A stretch of 64,000 nucleotides of DNA. It comes from Bacteroidales bacterium. Its GTDB lineage: Bacteria; Bacteroidota; Bacteroidia; Bacteroidales; UBA932. A program made the translations under genes and the position numbers. Under the pieces are notes generated by a model, which did no database searches, had not been told where the DNA came from, and saw only the letters and a list, made by a program, of their open reading frames with translations. Numbering within the stretch: position 1 is the stretch's first letter; every line of letters begins with the position of its first letter. This document shows positions 36,302 to 45,864 of the stretch, one piece after another. The stretch covers positions 124,001 to 188,000 of the forward strand of contig JAFZIN010000013.1 in the NCBI GenBank assembly GCA_017554305.1, written 5' to 3'.

Positions 36302-37264
36302 TTATTTAGTCATTTTTCTCCTACGGAACAGCAGAGAAGCAATAAGAACAGAAAGCAGCATCACAAAGATAATGATGCAGAAATCCCTCAGTCCAAAGTT
36401 CTCTCCAAAGATAGGAAGCCTTACGTTCATACCGAATATACCGGAAATAAGTGTAGGCGGCATAAAGAGCAGAGAGACAAAAGTAAGAATTCTCATAATC
36501 TTGTTCTGCTCCAGGTTAATCAGACCTAAAACTGTATTCTGCAGATATTCAAGTCTTTCAAAGTTAAAATTGGTATGGTTGAGGAGTGATGCTATATCGT
36601 TTACAAGCACCTCCAGACGCGGGCGGATATCGCTTGGGAACTTATCACTTCTGGTAAGTGCCGTTACAATACGCTGCTTATCTACAATATTCTCTCTCAC
36701 CATCATGGTATTTTCCTGCATCTGATTGATATCCAACAGGAAATCCTCATTTACCTTGGCTCCTACGTTTACGTTGCGGCCAAACTTTTCAATCTCCTTG
36801 GCCATCACCTCAATCATATCCGCATCCAAGTCCACACGGTTCTCCATAATGGCCACAAAGATGTGGTAGCCTGTAGGATAGAGCTTGTAGGAGTACCCCA
36901 TCCTCTTCTGGAACTCGGTAATTGTTCTGAGCGGAGCCTGGCGTGTTGTAACCAGCACTCCCTCAGATATTACAAAAGATACGCTCTCCTCGGAGTAACT
37001 GTCCGGTCCCGGGGAGATAAAGTCCGTATTTGCAAAGATTGCGTTGTCTGTTTCTGAATAGCGTGAAGAACTCTCAATCTCCTCCGCCTGTGCGCGGCTT
37101 TGGAGCGTGGTTTCCAGGAATTCTTCAACTGCTTGTGTCTCAACTCTTTCAGGTTCATACAAATCTATCCACAGGACATCATCAAATCCAAGTTTCTCTA
37201 TCAGTACATTTACATCTGATGTAGTCAGAATCTGCCCTTTAGATTTGTAAAATACCTGAATCAT
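36302..37264 (-). CDS. corA: CorA-family magnesium/cobalt transporter
   Basis: A 320-residue protein with a large cytoplasmic funnel domain, two C-terminal membrane segments and the diagnostic GIFGMNVRLP motif before the last membrane helix. CorA imports Mg2+ and related divalent ions. Its own -7 box lies at 37325-37332, so it starts a new transcription unit that continues through the ROK kinase and peptidase genes. The leader is about 55 nt. No Mg2+-sensing riboswitch can be recognised in it. Confidence 0.9.
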   Translation of the reverse strand: MIQVFYKSKGQILTTSDVNVLIEKLGFDDVLWIDLYEPERVETQAVEEFLETTLQSRAQAEEIESSSRYSETDNAIFANTDFISPGPDSYSEESVSFVISEGVLVTTRQAPLRTITEFQKRMGYSYKLYPTGYHIFVAIMENRVDLDADMIEVMAKEIEKFGRNVNVGAKVNEDFLLDINQMQENTMMVRENIVDKQRIVTALTRSDKFPSDIRPRLEVLVNDIASLLNHTNFNFERLEYLQNTVLGLINLEQNKIMRILTFVSLLFMPPTLISGIFGMNVRLPIFGENFGLRDFCIIIFVMLLSVLIASLLFRRRKMTK

Positions 37265-37324
37265 ACTCCGGCCTCCTTCTTTGTTAATGAGTTAGACATC
37301 ACAGACTTCATTTTATAAACCGTG

Positions 37325-37332
37325 CAAATTTA
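37325..37332 (-). promoter_or_regulatory. -7 promoter box for corA operon
   Basis: TAAATTTG on the minus strand, followed by CAC. It overlaps the stop codon of the upstream symporter gene (37330-37332), so it separates the murQ unit from the corA unit. Confidence 0.6.
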
Positions 37333-38805
37333 AGAATTTTTCTTTGAGAAAAGCATCATTCCCAGGAATGTAAGTGCTGCAATCACCAAAATAAGGGCAA
37401 AACCAAAGTTGTAACCCCATCCGAATACGGAGTTCTGGATGCAGTAGCAGATTACCGGTACAATGACGCAGATAAACGGAACGGCCTTGTCACAGGTGTT
37501 CCATTTTGTAAGGATTCCGTACATAAATACTCCCAACAGCGGGCCGTAAGTGTATGAAGCAATGGCATATACCATATTGATTACGGAATCGCTCTTAAGA
37601 GCGTTGAATGCAACCATCAATATTACAAAGAGGATTGCCATTATTACGTTAACGGTCTGTCTTACCTTTTTCTTTTTCTGCTCATCCCACTCTCTCTTCT
37701 CCATTCCAATCAGATCTATGCTGGCAGAGGTTGTAAGTGAGGTGATTGCGTTTGCGCAGGAAGGATATGCCGCAGAGATGAGTCCTACAAAGAAGACCAC
37801 TCCAACAACAGGCCTGAGGCTGAAAGCAACCGTTGGGAAAATCTTATCCGCCTCAACGTTTCCGGCAGCACCGGTTACAGAAGCAAGCATATCCGGATGG
37901 TTAATCATAAAGATTGCAAGAACGGCACCTATCGTGAGGAAGAGAAGGTTAACAGGAATCATCATGGCAACGGAGGTCATCATGTTCTTCTGGCTCTCTC
38001 TCTGGTTCTTACAGCTGAGGCTCTTCTGAATCATAGACTGATCCAGACCCGTCATCGCGATAGGTACAACCAAACCGCTTATGAATCTCTTAAGCCAGTT
38101 GGTTCCGTGAGACCAGTCAGTATCAAATATATCTGAGTGAGAATCTGCGTGAACGTTTGAAAGCATCTCTCCAAAGCTCCATCCCAACTCTCTGCAAATG
38201 AATATAAGTGAGAGCACTACAGCCACAATCATAAAGGTTGTCTGGAAGGTGTCTGTCCAGATAATAGTCTTAACTCCGCCCTTGAGTGTGTAAAGAATTG
38301 CAATCAGAACAAAGATTGCTGATGCCACCCAGAACGGCATCATAGGCGAGCCGTCCGGACGTATAAGTACAAAGTTGTAGATTACAAAGACAACCAAAAA
38401 TGTTCTTACAGTTGCTCCTAAAAGTCTGGAAATGATAAAGAAAGAGGCGCCGGTCTTATAACTGCAAACGCCAAATCTCTTCTCCAGATATGCGTAAATG
38501 GAGGTAAGGTTCATTCTGTAGTAAAGCGGCAGAAGAACCCCCGCAATAACGGCATATCCGCCAATCATTCCAATAAGCATAGGCAGATACCAGAATCTCT
38601 CGTTGTAAACGTTACCCGGAACGCTCATAAATGAAACACCGCTCAGTGAGGCGCCAATCATTCCGTAAGCAACTATAAACCAGTTAGATTTACGGTTACC
38701 GGTAAAATAGGAACTGTTGTCTGCCTTCTTGCTGGTAACGTGTGCAATAAGGAATAGTATTGCGGTATAAACCAGGAATGTAATTAGGAGAATTGTAGAA
38801 TTCAT
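37330..38805 (-). CDS. Sodium:solute symporter (possible MurNAc/amino-sugar importer)
   Basis: A 491-residue protein with about 13 membrane segments of the SSS (SglT/NanT-like) fold, with MIGASLSGVSFMSVPG in the early helices and GLISAAYPSCANAITSLTTSASIDLIG in the later ones. The start is the ATG at 38805; a TTG overlapping the recR stop at 38814 is rejected because three residues of the alternative frame are not conserved and the ATG directly precedes the first helix. The gene lies at the end of murK-murQ-recR, which suggests it imports N-acetylmuramic acid or an anhydro sugar. The known MurNAc uptake genes of Tannerella sit beside murK and murQ. The identity of the substrate is inference. 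Confidence 0.85.
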   Translation of the reverse strand: MNSTILLITFLVYTAILFLIAHVTSKKADNSSYFTGNRKSNWFIVAYGMIGASLSGVSFMSVPGNVYNERFWYLPMLIGMIGGYAVIAGVLLPLYYRMNLTSIYAYLEKRFGVCSYKTGASFFIISRLLGATVRTFLVVFVIYNFVLIRPDGSPMMPFWVASAIFVLIAILYTLKGGVKTIIWTDTFQTTFMIVAVVLSLIFICRELGWSFGEMLSNVHADSHSDIFDTDWSHGTNWLKRFISGLVVPIAMTGLDQSMIQKSLSCKNQRESQKNMMTSVAMMIPVNLLFLTIGAVLAIFMINHPDMLASVTGAAGNVEADKIFPTVAFSLRPVVGVVFFVGLISAAYPSCANAITSLTTSASIDLIGMEKREWDEQKKKKVRQTVNVIMAILFVILMVAFNALKSDSVINMVYAIASYTYGPLLGVFMYGILTKWNTCDKAVPFICVIVPVICYCIQNSVFGWGYNFGFALILVIAALTFLGMMLFSKKNS

Positions 38806-38810
38806 ACTTC

Positions 38811-39416
38811 TCAAATTTTAAATGGTTGTCTGTTCTCAATTGATTTTGCAAGTGTAAGCTCATCCGTGTACTCAAGGTCATCTCCAAATGCCACTCCTCG
38901 AGCAATGGATGAGATTACTATCTCATAGTTTTTCAGTCTGTTATAAATGAAGTAGGAGGTTGTCTCCCCTTCCATACTTGTACTCAGGGCCAGTATTACC
39001 TCTTTTATCTCCCCTTTTTTTATTCTCTCCTCCAACTCCGCGATAGGTAAATCTGAAGGACCCACTCCGTCTATTGGTGAGATAATGCCATCCAGCACGT
39101 GGTATAAACCGTTGTACCTCTGAGTGTTTTCAATGCTCAGCACATCTCTTATGCTCTCCACCACACAAACCACGCTCCTGTTTCTGGAGGGGTTTGAGCA
39201 GATTGGACACAACTCGCTGTCAGATACCATATTGCAGACCTTACAGCGCTTTACGTCACTCCTTAAGGAGACAAGACTCTGAGCAAAAAGTTCAACATTC
39301 TCCTTTGGTTGTTTAAGGATAAAGAGCGCCATTCTTAAGGCACTCTTTTTTCCTATACCGGGCAGTTTTGAAAAGTGTTCAACAGCCCTGTCTAACAACT
39401 TGGAGGATGTATTCAT
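38811..39416 (-). CDS. recR: Recombination protein RecR
   Basis: A 201-residue protein with the helix-hairpin-helix near the N-terminus (LPGIGKKSALRMALF), a four-cysteine zinc finger (CKVCNMVSDSELCPIC) and a Toprim domain (CVVESIRDVLSIE). RecR works with RecF/RecO to load RecA onto single-stranded DNA at gaps. It sits 2 bp after murQ and 5 bp before the symporter ATG, in the middle of the sugar genes, which is not a functional link but a genomic coincidence. Confidence 0.95.
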   Translation of the reverse strand: MNTSSKLLDRAVEHFSKLPGIGKKSALRMALFILKQPKENVELFAQSLVSLRSDVKRCKVCNMVSDSELCPICSNPSRNRSVVCVVESIRDVLSIENTQRYNGLYHVLDGIISPIDGVGPSDLPIAELEERIKKGEIKEVILALSTSMEGETTSYFIYNRLKNYEIVISSIARGVAFGDDLEYTDELTLAKSIENRQPFKI

Positions 39417-39418
39417 CT

Positions 39419-40240
39419 CTATTTGCCTGCCTTATAAGCATCTACACCGTTTCTTACGGAACCGTACTTGAGCAGATATTCCTTTGCCTTCTCGTAGTCC
39501 GTAATACCGGTCTCATCCATAATCATACGGGTTCCTCTGTCTACCAGCTTCTTGTTGGAGAGCTGCATATCTACCATCTTGTTGCCCTTTACGTGTCCCA
39601 GTTTAATCATTGCAGAGGTAGATATCATATTGAGGATAAGTTTCTGAGCGGTACCGGATTTCATTCTGGTTGAGCCGGTTACAAACTCAGGGCCTACAAC
39701 GGCAACTATAGGGATTTCTACAACCTCGGCCACCTTTGCACCAGGGTTGCAGGTAATGCAGGCAGTAAGGAGTCCCTTCTCTCTTGCCTTTGCGCAAGCG
39801 CCTACAACGTAAGGAGTTGAACCGCTGGCTGCAATTCCTACAACGGAATCGTAACCTCCAATGTTAAACTTCTCAAGATCCTTCCAACCCATATCGTAGT
39901 CATCCTCAGCGTTTTCCACAGCCTTGCGGATTGCGGTGTCACCGCCGGCAATAAGGCCGATTACCAAGTCGTACGGTGCGCCGTATGTAGGAGGTATCTC
40001 ACTGGCATCCAGAATTCCCAACCTTCCGCTGGTTCCTGCACCCAGATAGAAGAGGCGTCCGCCCTTCTTCATTCTCTCCACAAGACCGTCTACAAACTTG
40101 GTTATTTGAGGAATACACTTTCCTACTGCAACAGGAACGCTCTGATCCTCTTTATTCATTCCCATAAGCAGCTCCTCAGTAGTCATCTTATCAAGATGAG
40201 CGTAGTTTGAGGACTGCTCTGTTACTTTGTTCAAACTCAT
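39419..40240 (-). CDS. murQ: N-acetylmuramic acid 6-phosphate etherase
   Basis: A 273-residue SIS-domain enzyme. The GAGTSGRLGILDASEIPPTYG motif (about residues 67-87), including the catalytic Glu, and the VGLIAGG loop are typical of MurQ. It cleaves the lactyl ether of MurNAc 6-phosphate to give GlcNAc 6-phosphate and D-lactate, the key step in peptidoglycan recycling. It is shorter than E. coli MurQ (298) but in the normal range for Bacteroidetes. It lies 9 bp after the kinase gene, forming a kinase-etherase pair. Confidence 0.95.
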   Translation of the reverse strand: MSLNKVTEQSSNYAHLDKMTTEELLMGMNKEDQSVPVAVGKCIPQITKFVDGLVERMKKGGRLFYLGAGTSGRLGILDASEIPPTYGAPYDLVIGLIAGGDTAIRKAVENAEDDYDMGWKDLEKFNIGGYDSVVGIAASGSTPYVVGACAKAREKGLLTACITCNPGAKVAEVVEIPIVAVVGPEFVTGSTRMKSGTAQKLILNMISTSAMIKLGHVKGNKMVDMQLSNKKLVDRGTRMIMDETGITDYEKAKEYLLKYGSVRNGVDAYKAGK

Positions 40241-40249
40241 TGTCTTAAG

Positions 40250-41101
40250 TTATTTTTTAGCAAGATATTTCTCTTTGTGATACTCAATAAGTCCGTCTAT
40301 AGGTGAACGGAGAACCTTTCCAACCTTCACACCGCACTCGGCTGCAACCTCTTCCAACTCTCTCTTAAAGATATAACCTATAGAACCAACAACGTTCATA
40401 GGATACTCCTTGTAGTTGTAACCGTAAACGTTTCTGGTGATGAAATCTTTGAATCCGCTCTTTAAAAGGCCCTGCATGTACTCTGTATCTCTGTACTGCT
40501 CAATGAAGTATGAGAATGAAGCCAGGAATCTGTTAGGAGCCGGCTGCTTGTAAACCTTATCTACAATTTTAAGGTAATCCAAATCATATTTCTCAACAAA
40601 AGCCTTCTCTATATCCTTAGGAAGCAGACCTTTAATAAAATCTGAAATGAGACGCTTTCCAAAGTATCCGCCGCTGGCCTCATCACCAAGGATAAAACCT
40701 CCGGCATTTACATGCTCGGCCATCTTTTCTCCGTCAAAGAAGCAGGAGTTTGCACCGGTTCCAATAATGCAGGCAATACCCTTTCCGTCTCCGCAGAGAG
40801 CTCTTGCAGCTGCCAGCATATCTGATGCTGCAAAGCATTTAACGCCCGGGAAAACCTCGTTGAAAGCACTTTCAAGGTCACTTCCCACTGTGTCTGACAC
40901 TACGCCGGCACCGTAGAAATATACCTCGGAAACGTTGCTTCCTATTATGGAAGAGAGACTTACCTGAAGTATGTTAACTATTTTCTCCTTTGTGATGAAT
41001 ACCGGATTAATGCCGGCAGTCTTTACTGATACGGTTGTTCCGTCCTCTTTGATTGCAACCCAATCCACTTTAGTTGAGCCGCTGTCTGCTACTAAAATCA
41101 T
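40250..41101 (-). CDS. murK: BadF/BadG/BcrA/BcrD-type ATPase, putative MurNAc/GlcNAc kinase
   Basis: A 283-residue ASKHA kinase. The phosphate loop VADSGSTKVDWVAI, the middle ACIIGTGANSCFFDG and GGFILGDEASGGYFGKRL segments match the GlcNAc kinase-like group. The position next to murQ and the close relation to the MurNAc kinase group of Bacteroidetes make a MurNAc kinase the best guess: it would make the MurQ substrate. The homologous enzyme in Tannerella is called MurK. GlcNAc phosphorylation is the alternative. The gene has its own -7 box at 41134-41141, so it is not dependent on the thiamin riboswitch upstream. Confidence 0.8.
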   Translation of the reverse strand: MILVADSGSTKVDWVAIKEDGTTVSVKTAGINPVFITKEKIVNILQVSLSSIIGSNVSEVYFYGAGVVSDTVGSDLESAFNEVFPGVKCFAASDMLAAARALCGDGKGIACIIGTGANSCFFDGEKMAEHVNAGGFILGDEASGGYFGKRLISDFIKGLLPKDIEKAFVEKYDLDYLKIVDKVYKQPAPNRFLASFSYFIEQYRDTEYMQGLLKSGFKDFITRNVYGYNYKEYPMNVVGSIGYIFKRELEEVAAECGVKVGKVLRSPIDGLIEYHKEKYLAKK

Positions 41102-41133
41102 CTTTTATCTTTTTTGAGTATTTACAAATCGTG

Positions 41134-41141
41134 CAAATATA
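41134..41141 (-). promoter_or_regulatory. -7 promoter box for murK-murQ-recR-symporter
   Basis: TATATTTG on the minus strand, followed by CAC, and ending next to the pnuT stop (41142). It predicts a leader of about 28 nt. It separates this unit from the thiamin locus. Confidence 0.6.
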
Positions 41142-41771
41142 CTAATTATTTAGATATACGCCCCTTCTTTTCCAGTGCCAAAAGCCGTAGATTGCAGAGA
41201 GGGAGTAAAAGGAGTAGAGAAGTGCCATCCAGTACATCTCCTGGGTAAAGCACATTACGGTAGAAAGAATATCCGCCGCAATCCAAACCAGCCACTGCTG
41301 CAGGTAGGTCTTTACCAGCCAGATTGTTGCTATTATGCTCAAAACAAAGACCATAGCATCCAATACGGAAGACTCGTCCCCTATCCGTCTAAGGAGGAAC
41401 ATCAGAGCAACGGAAAGAAGAGCAAAGGCAACAAGGCTTATAATCACAACCTTAAGTTTTAAAGGCCTAAGGTGAATCTTATCCTTCCCATCTTCTGTTG
41501 AGGTTTCTGAGGCTGTACTCTTCAGTTTTCTGGCATCCCTCATCCAGGCGAATATACCCCACACCGCCGTTCCTACATAATAGATATTCAGGCACATAGA
41601 GGCATAGAGAGATTCCCGGTAGAAGACAACCGCACAGACGGAAGAGGCTACAATGCAGATTATCCACATCATATTCTTCTGTCTCACCTCGTAAATCAGA
41701 AAGAGTACGCCGGTTATAAAAGAGAAGATCTCCAACCAGTTTGCCTGTATGTATTGTATAATGTTTTCCAT
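41142..41771 (-). CDS. pnuT: PnuC-family transporter, probable thiamin importer PnuT
   Basis: A 209-residue membrane protein with about 7 membrane segments of the PnuC fold (NWLEIFSFITGVLFLIYEVRQ at the N-terminus; QQWLVWIAADILSTVMCF and YGFWHWKRR later). It lies directly downstream of a TonB receptor under a TPP riboswitch, the known arrangement for PnuT in Bacteroidetes (Rodionov's regulon studies). It should take up thiamin across the inner membrane. In the described loci a thiamin pyrophosphokinase (tnr3) follows; here the next gene is a sugar kinase instead. A separate -7 box at 41785-41792 lies between it and the receptor. Confidence 0.88.
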   Translation of the reverse strand: MENIIQYIQANWLEIFSFITGVLFLIYEVRQKNMMWIICIVASSVCAVVFYRESLYASMCLNIYYVGTAVWGIFAWMRDARKLKSTASETSTEDGKDKIHLRPLKLKVVIISLVAFALLSVALMFLLRRIGDESSVLDAMVFVLSIIATIWLVKTYLQQWLVWIAADILSTVMCFTQEMYWMALLYSFYSLSAIYGFWHWKRRGVYLNN

Positions 41772-41784
41772 ATTCTTAACAGTG

Positions 41785-41792
41785 CAAATATA
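41785..41792 (-). promoter_or_regulatory. -7 promoter box for pnuT
   Basis: TATATTTG on the minus strand, followed by CAC, in the 25-bp gap after the receptor gene. It would allow pnuT expression outside riboswitch control. Confidence 0.55.
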
Positions 41793-41796
41793 CCGC

Positions 41797-44049
41797 TTAG
41801 AACGTCAATTGAATTTTAGCAATATAGTTGGTGGTAGCCTGAGAATAAACACCCTTTTCTACATAATCCGCAGAGCCGTCATCAAACACCGCCCTATAAA
41901 GCCAACCGTACGAGTAATATTTCTTATTCAATAAGTTATCTACGCAAAATGATATGCGCAGTTTGTTTCTTTTACTGAGTTTAAATTCCTGGGAAACACC
42001 AAGGCTCATAGTAAAGTATGCCGGTACTTTTGCCACCTCCATAGAAGAGTTGTCCATATATTGCTTTCCAACGCTCTTACCGGTAATCCCAAAGTTAAAG
42101 CCGGAAAAAGGAGTAACGCTTATACCCCCTATTGCAATGAACTGCGGAGAGTAGATTAGGTTGGAACTCTTAAGGAATACCTGTTTCTGAGAAACCGGAT
42201 TCCAGTCTGTTGCATTGTCGTATGCATCCACATAGAGAGTGTAGTTCTTAAGTTTGTTCTTTGAAAGGGTCATGTTACCAAAGAAGGTAATTACGTTAAC
42301 CGGTGAATATGAAGCAGATATCTCCACTCCCCTTCTGTAGCTCTTAGGTATGTTCTCCTGAATCACATAGCCCGTCTCCGTAAGACGTCCCGTAGCAACC
42401 AGTTGGTTCTTGTACTCCATTGCATAGAGGTTGATTCCCAGAGTAACCCTCTCTCTTTCCATCTGATAACCAAGCTCGTAATCCAGCACCCTCTCCTTTT
42501 TCAACTCAGAGGCCTTACCTGCCTTTATGGACTCTTTAATATCACTTCTGCTTGGCTCGCGATGGCCAACAGAGAGAGAAGCAAACACTCTTTCACTTTT
42601 GGAGATTCTGTAGTTAAGACCCATCTTTGGAGAGAAGGAGTTGTAATTGTTATCAGAAACCAAAGAGACAAAGTCCTTATCTATTCCTCTCATTTTTAGA
42701 TTTACGTTTCTGTACTGAACATCCAGAAACGCCATAACCCTCTCTGCAACATCATATTCCGCCTTGGTAAAGAGTGAAAAATCTCTCTTCTTTCCGTTAT
42801 TGCCGTACCAGTTGTAATGGTTCGGAATGTTCTGGTTCCACTTGCTCCAGAGCATATCTCCGTCATGGTCTCCGTCATAGAAAGAGAGATTTGCTCCGCC
42901 TATAACATAAAGACGATCACCCCTGTAGCGAAGATTCATTGCACCGGCATAATAGACGTTGTCCATTCCCTGACGGATTATAACGTCTGTCTTCTTGTGA
43001 GTTACGCCGTCTACAACCTGATTCTCAAGACCGTACTTGGAAAACTTTACATTGTATTTGTAATTCTCATAGTAACCGTCTCCTTTGGTAAAGTGAGCCG
43101 TTGCGTTAAAGGTGAGCTGAGGAGTAAACTGATGAACATAGTGCAGCTGAAGATGATGCTGAGTGTAATTATCCGTCTCATTATCATAGTAATGCACATT
43201 CCCCTGCTCATCATAGTACTCTCCCGCAACGTTGTACTTTCTGTTTACCGGATAGATATCTATAGGACAACCCTCCCAGGTGATTCCGGTATGCTGGTCT
43301 CCAAATATATAGATGAATCTCAGACTGTTGGAAGGGTTTCTCCAGGATGCGGAGAAGAAGAGTGAGTTCAATCTTGCCTTGGCGTTTCTAATATAGCCTC
43401 TTGTATTTGCGTGATTGTAAGCCACATCAAAGGAGAACCAGTTTCCGTTCTTTCCTCCCAGGGCTCCGGAACCCAAAGCCACGCTCTCCATAAATGTCTT
43501 ATAGGAGCCAAATGAGAAGTCTGCAACCCCGTAAGGCTCAGATGAAGGAGTTCTGGTCTGCATATTGAGTGTTGCGCCAAAGGCACCCGGGCCGTTGGTA
43601 GAAGTACCCACACCTCTCTGAAGCTGAATGGATTGCAAGAAGTTCATCACAGATGGCAGATTCACCCAGAATACCTCCTGGCTCTCCCCGTCATTAATTG
43701 CAATGCCGTTAAGCGTTACGTTTGTTCTTGAAGCGTCTCCTCCTCTTACGGAGAACTTGGTGTATCCAAGTCCAAGGCCTCCCTCCGTTGTTGCCACAAC
43801 AGATGGCTGCATACCTATCATCATAGGCAGTGAGTGTGAGGGTGCATTGCTCTCAATCTCTTTTCTTCCCACGGTAGAAAAGGCAACCGGAGTATTGGCA
43901 TTGGCTCTTGTAGATGCTACAATAATGCTGTCTAACCTTTTTTCACTCAGAGTATCTGCCTTAATACCACTGCCTCTTTGAGCAGCCAGTGGCAGTGAAC
44001 TAACACAGAGTAAAAACAGACAGAGCGGATAAAAAAATAACTTCCTCAT
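41797..44049 (-). CDS. TonB-dependent outer-membrane receptor, probable thiamin uptake
   Basis: A 750-residue outer-membrane beta-barrel protein. Residues 1-23 are a signal peptide ending LAAQ. A plug domain follows (TRANANTPVAFSTVGRKEIESN, then MMIGMQPSVVATTEGGLGLGY) and then the TonB-dependent barrel up to the final Phe, a typical C-terminus. No carboxypeptidase-like N-terminal domain is present. The TPP riboswitch 39 bp upstream of the start ATG makes thiamin or a thiamin phosphate the likely substrate. An alternative start at 44061 adds four residues. With pnuT it makes up the outer- and inner-membrane steps of vitamin uptake. Confidence 0.9.
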   Translation of the reverse strand: MRKLFFYPLCLFLLCVSSLPLAAQRGSGIKADTLSEKRLDSIIVASTRANANTPVAFSTVGRKEIESNAPSHSLPMMIGMQPSVVATTEGGLGLGYTKFSVRGGDASRTNVTLNGIAINDGESQEVFWVNLPSVMNFLQSIQLQRGVGTSTNGPGAFGATLNMQTRTPSSEPYGVADFSFGSYKTFMESVALGSGALGGKNGNWFSFDVAYNHANTRGYIRNAKARLNSLFFSASWRNPSNSLRFIYIFGDQHTGITWEGCPIDIYPVNRKYNVAGEYYDEQGNVHYYDNETDNYTQHHLQLHYVHQFTPQLTFNATAHFTKGDGYYENYKYNVKFSKYGLENQVVDGVTHKKTDVIIRQGMDNVYYAGAMNLRYRGDRLYVIGGANLSFYDGDHDGDMLWSKWNQNIPNHYNWYGNNGKKRDFSLFTKAEYDVAERVMAFLDVQYRNVNLKMRGIDKDFVSLVSDNNYNSFSPKMGLNYRISKSERVFASLSVGHREPSRSDIKESIKAGKASELKKERVLDYELGYQMERERVTLGINLYAMEYKNQLVATGRLTETGYVIQENIPKSYRRGVEISASYSPVNVITFFGNMTLSKNKLKNYTLYVDAYDNATDWNPVSQKQVFLKSSNLIYSPQFIAIGGISVTPFSGFNFGITGKSVGKQYMDNSSMEVAKVPAYFTMSLGVSQEFKLSKRNKLRISFCVDNLLNKKYYSYGWLYRAVFDDGSADYVEKGVYSQATTNYIAKIQLTF

Positions 44050-44087
44050 TTCCAATAACATTTAACTGCCTAGAAGTGTAGAAGTCA

Positions 44088-44158
44088 AGCTCTTCCCTCC
44101 GACGGCACTAACCGTATCAGGTTTAAAGGGTATAATCTCAGCCTTCCGGCACCCCTAA
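44088..44158 (-). promoter_or_regulatory. TPP riboswitch (THI element)
   Basis: Reading the minus strand from 44158, the sequence shows GGGGTGCCGGAAGGCTGAGA (the CTGAGA core), then ACCCTTTAAACCTGAT, then GTGCCGTCGGAGGGAAG. These are the conserved J3-2, P4/P5 and closing P1 features of thiamin pyrophosphate aptamers. It lies between the -7 box at 44166-44173 and the receptor start, so it is the first part of the receptor mRNA. No clear terminator follows; translational control is likelier. Binding of TPP should lower expression of the receptor. Confidence 0.93.
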
Positions 44159-44165
44159 GCGGCCG

Positions 44166-44173
44166 CAAAGATA
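44166..44173 (-). promoter_or_regulatory. -7 promoter box for the thiamin receptor mRNA
   Basis: TATCTTTG on the minus strand, followed by CGGCC. The predicted start lies near 44160, at the first base of the riboswitch. Confidence 0.7.
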
Positions 44174-44204
44174 AACTAATTTTGTGAGAAACCTCTTTTT
44201 TGTT

Positions 44205-45860
<1,656 letters not shown>

Positions 45861-45864
45861 TCAG

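Noticed and set aside
38806-38814. TTG at 38814 as symporter start
   Set aside because: It overlaps the recR stop and adds three residues with no hydrophobic character. The ATG at 38805 is used.
40250-41101. BadF-type kinase as thiamin pyrophosphokinase (tnr3)
   Set aside because: It has the ASKHA sugar-kinase motifs and is paired with murQ behind its own promoter.
42817-43365. 182-codon open frame antisense to the TonB receptor
   Set aside because: No homology or start signal, and the receptor frame is complete on the other strand.
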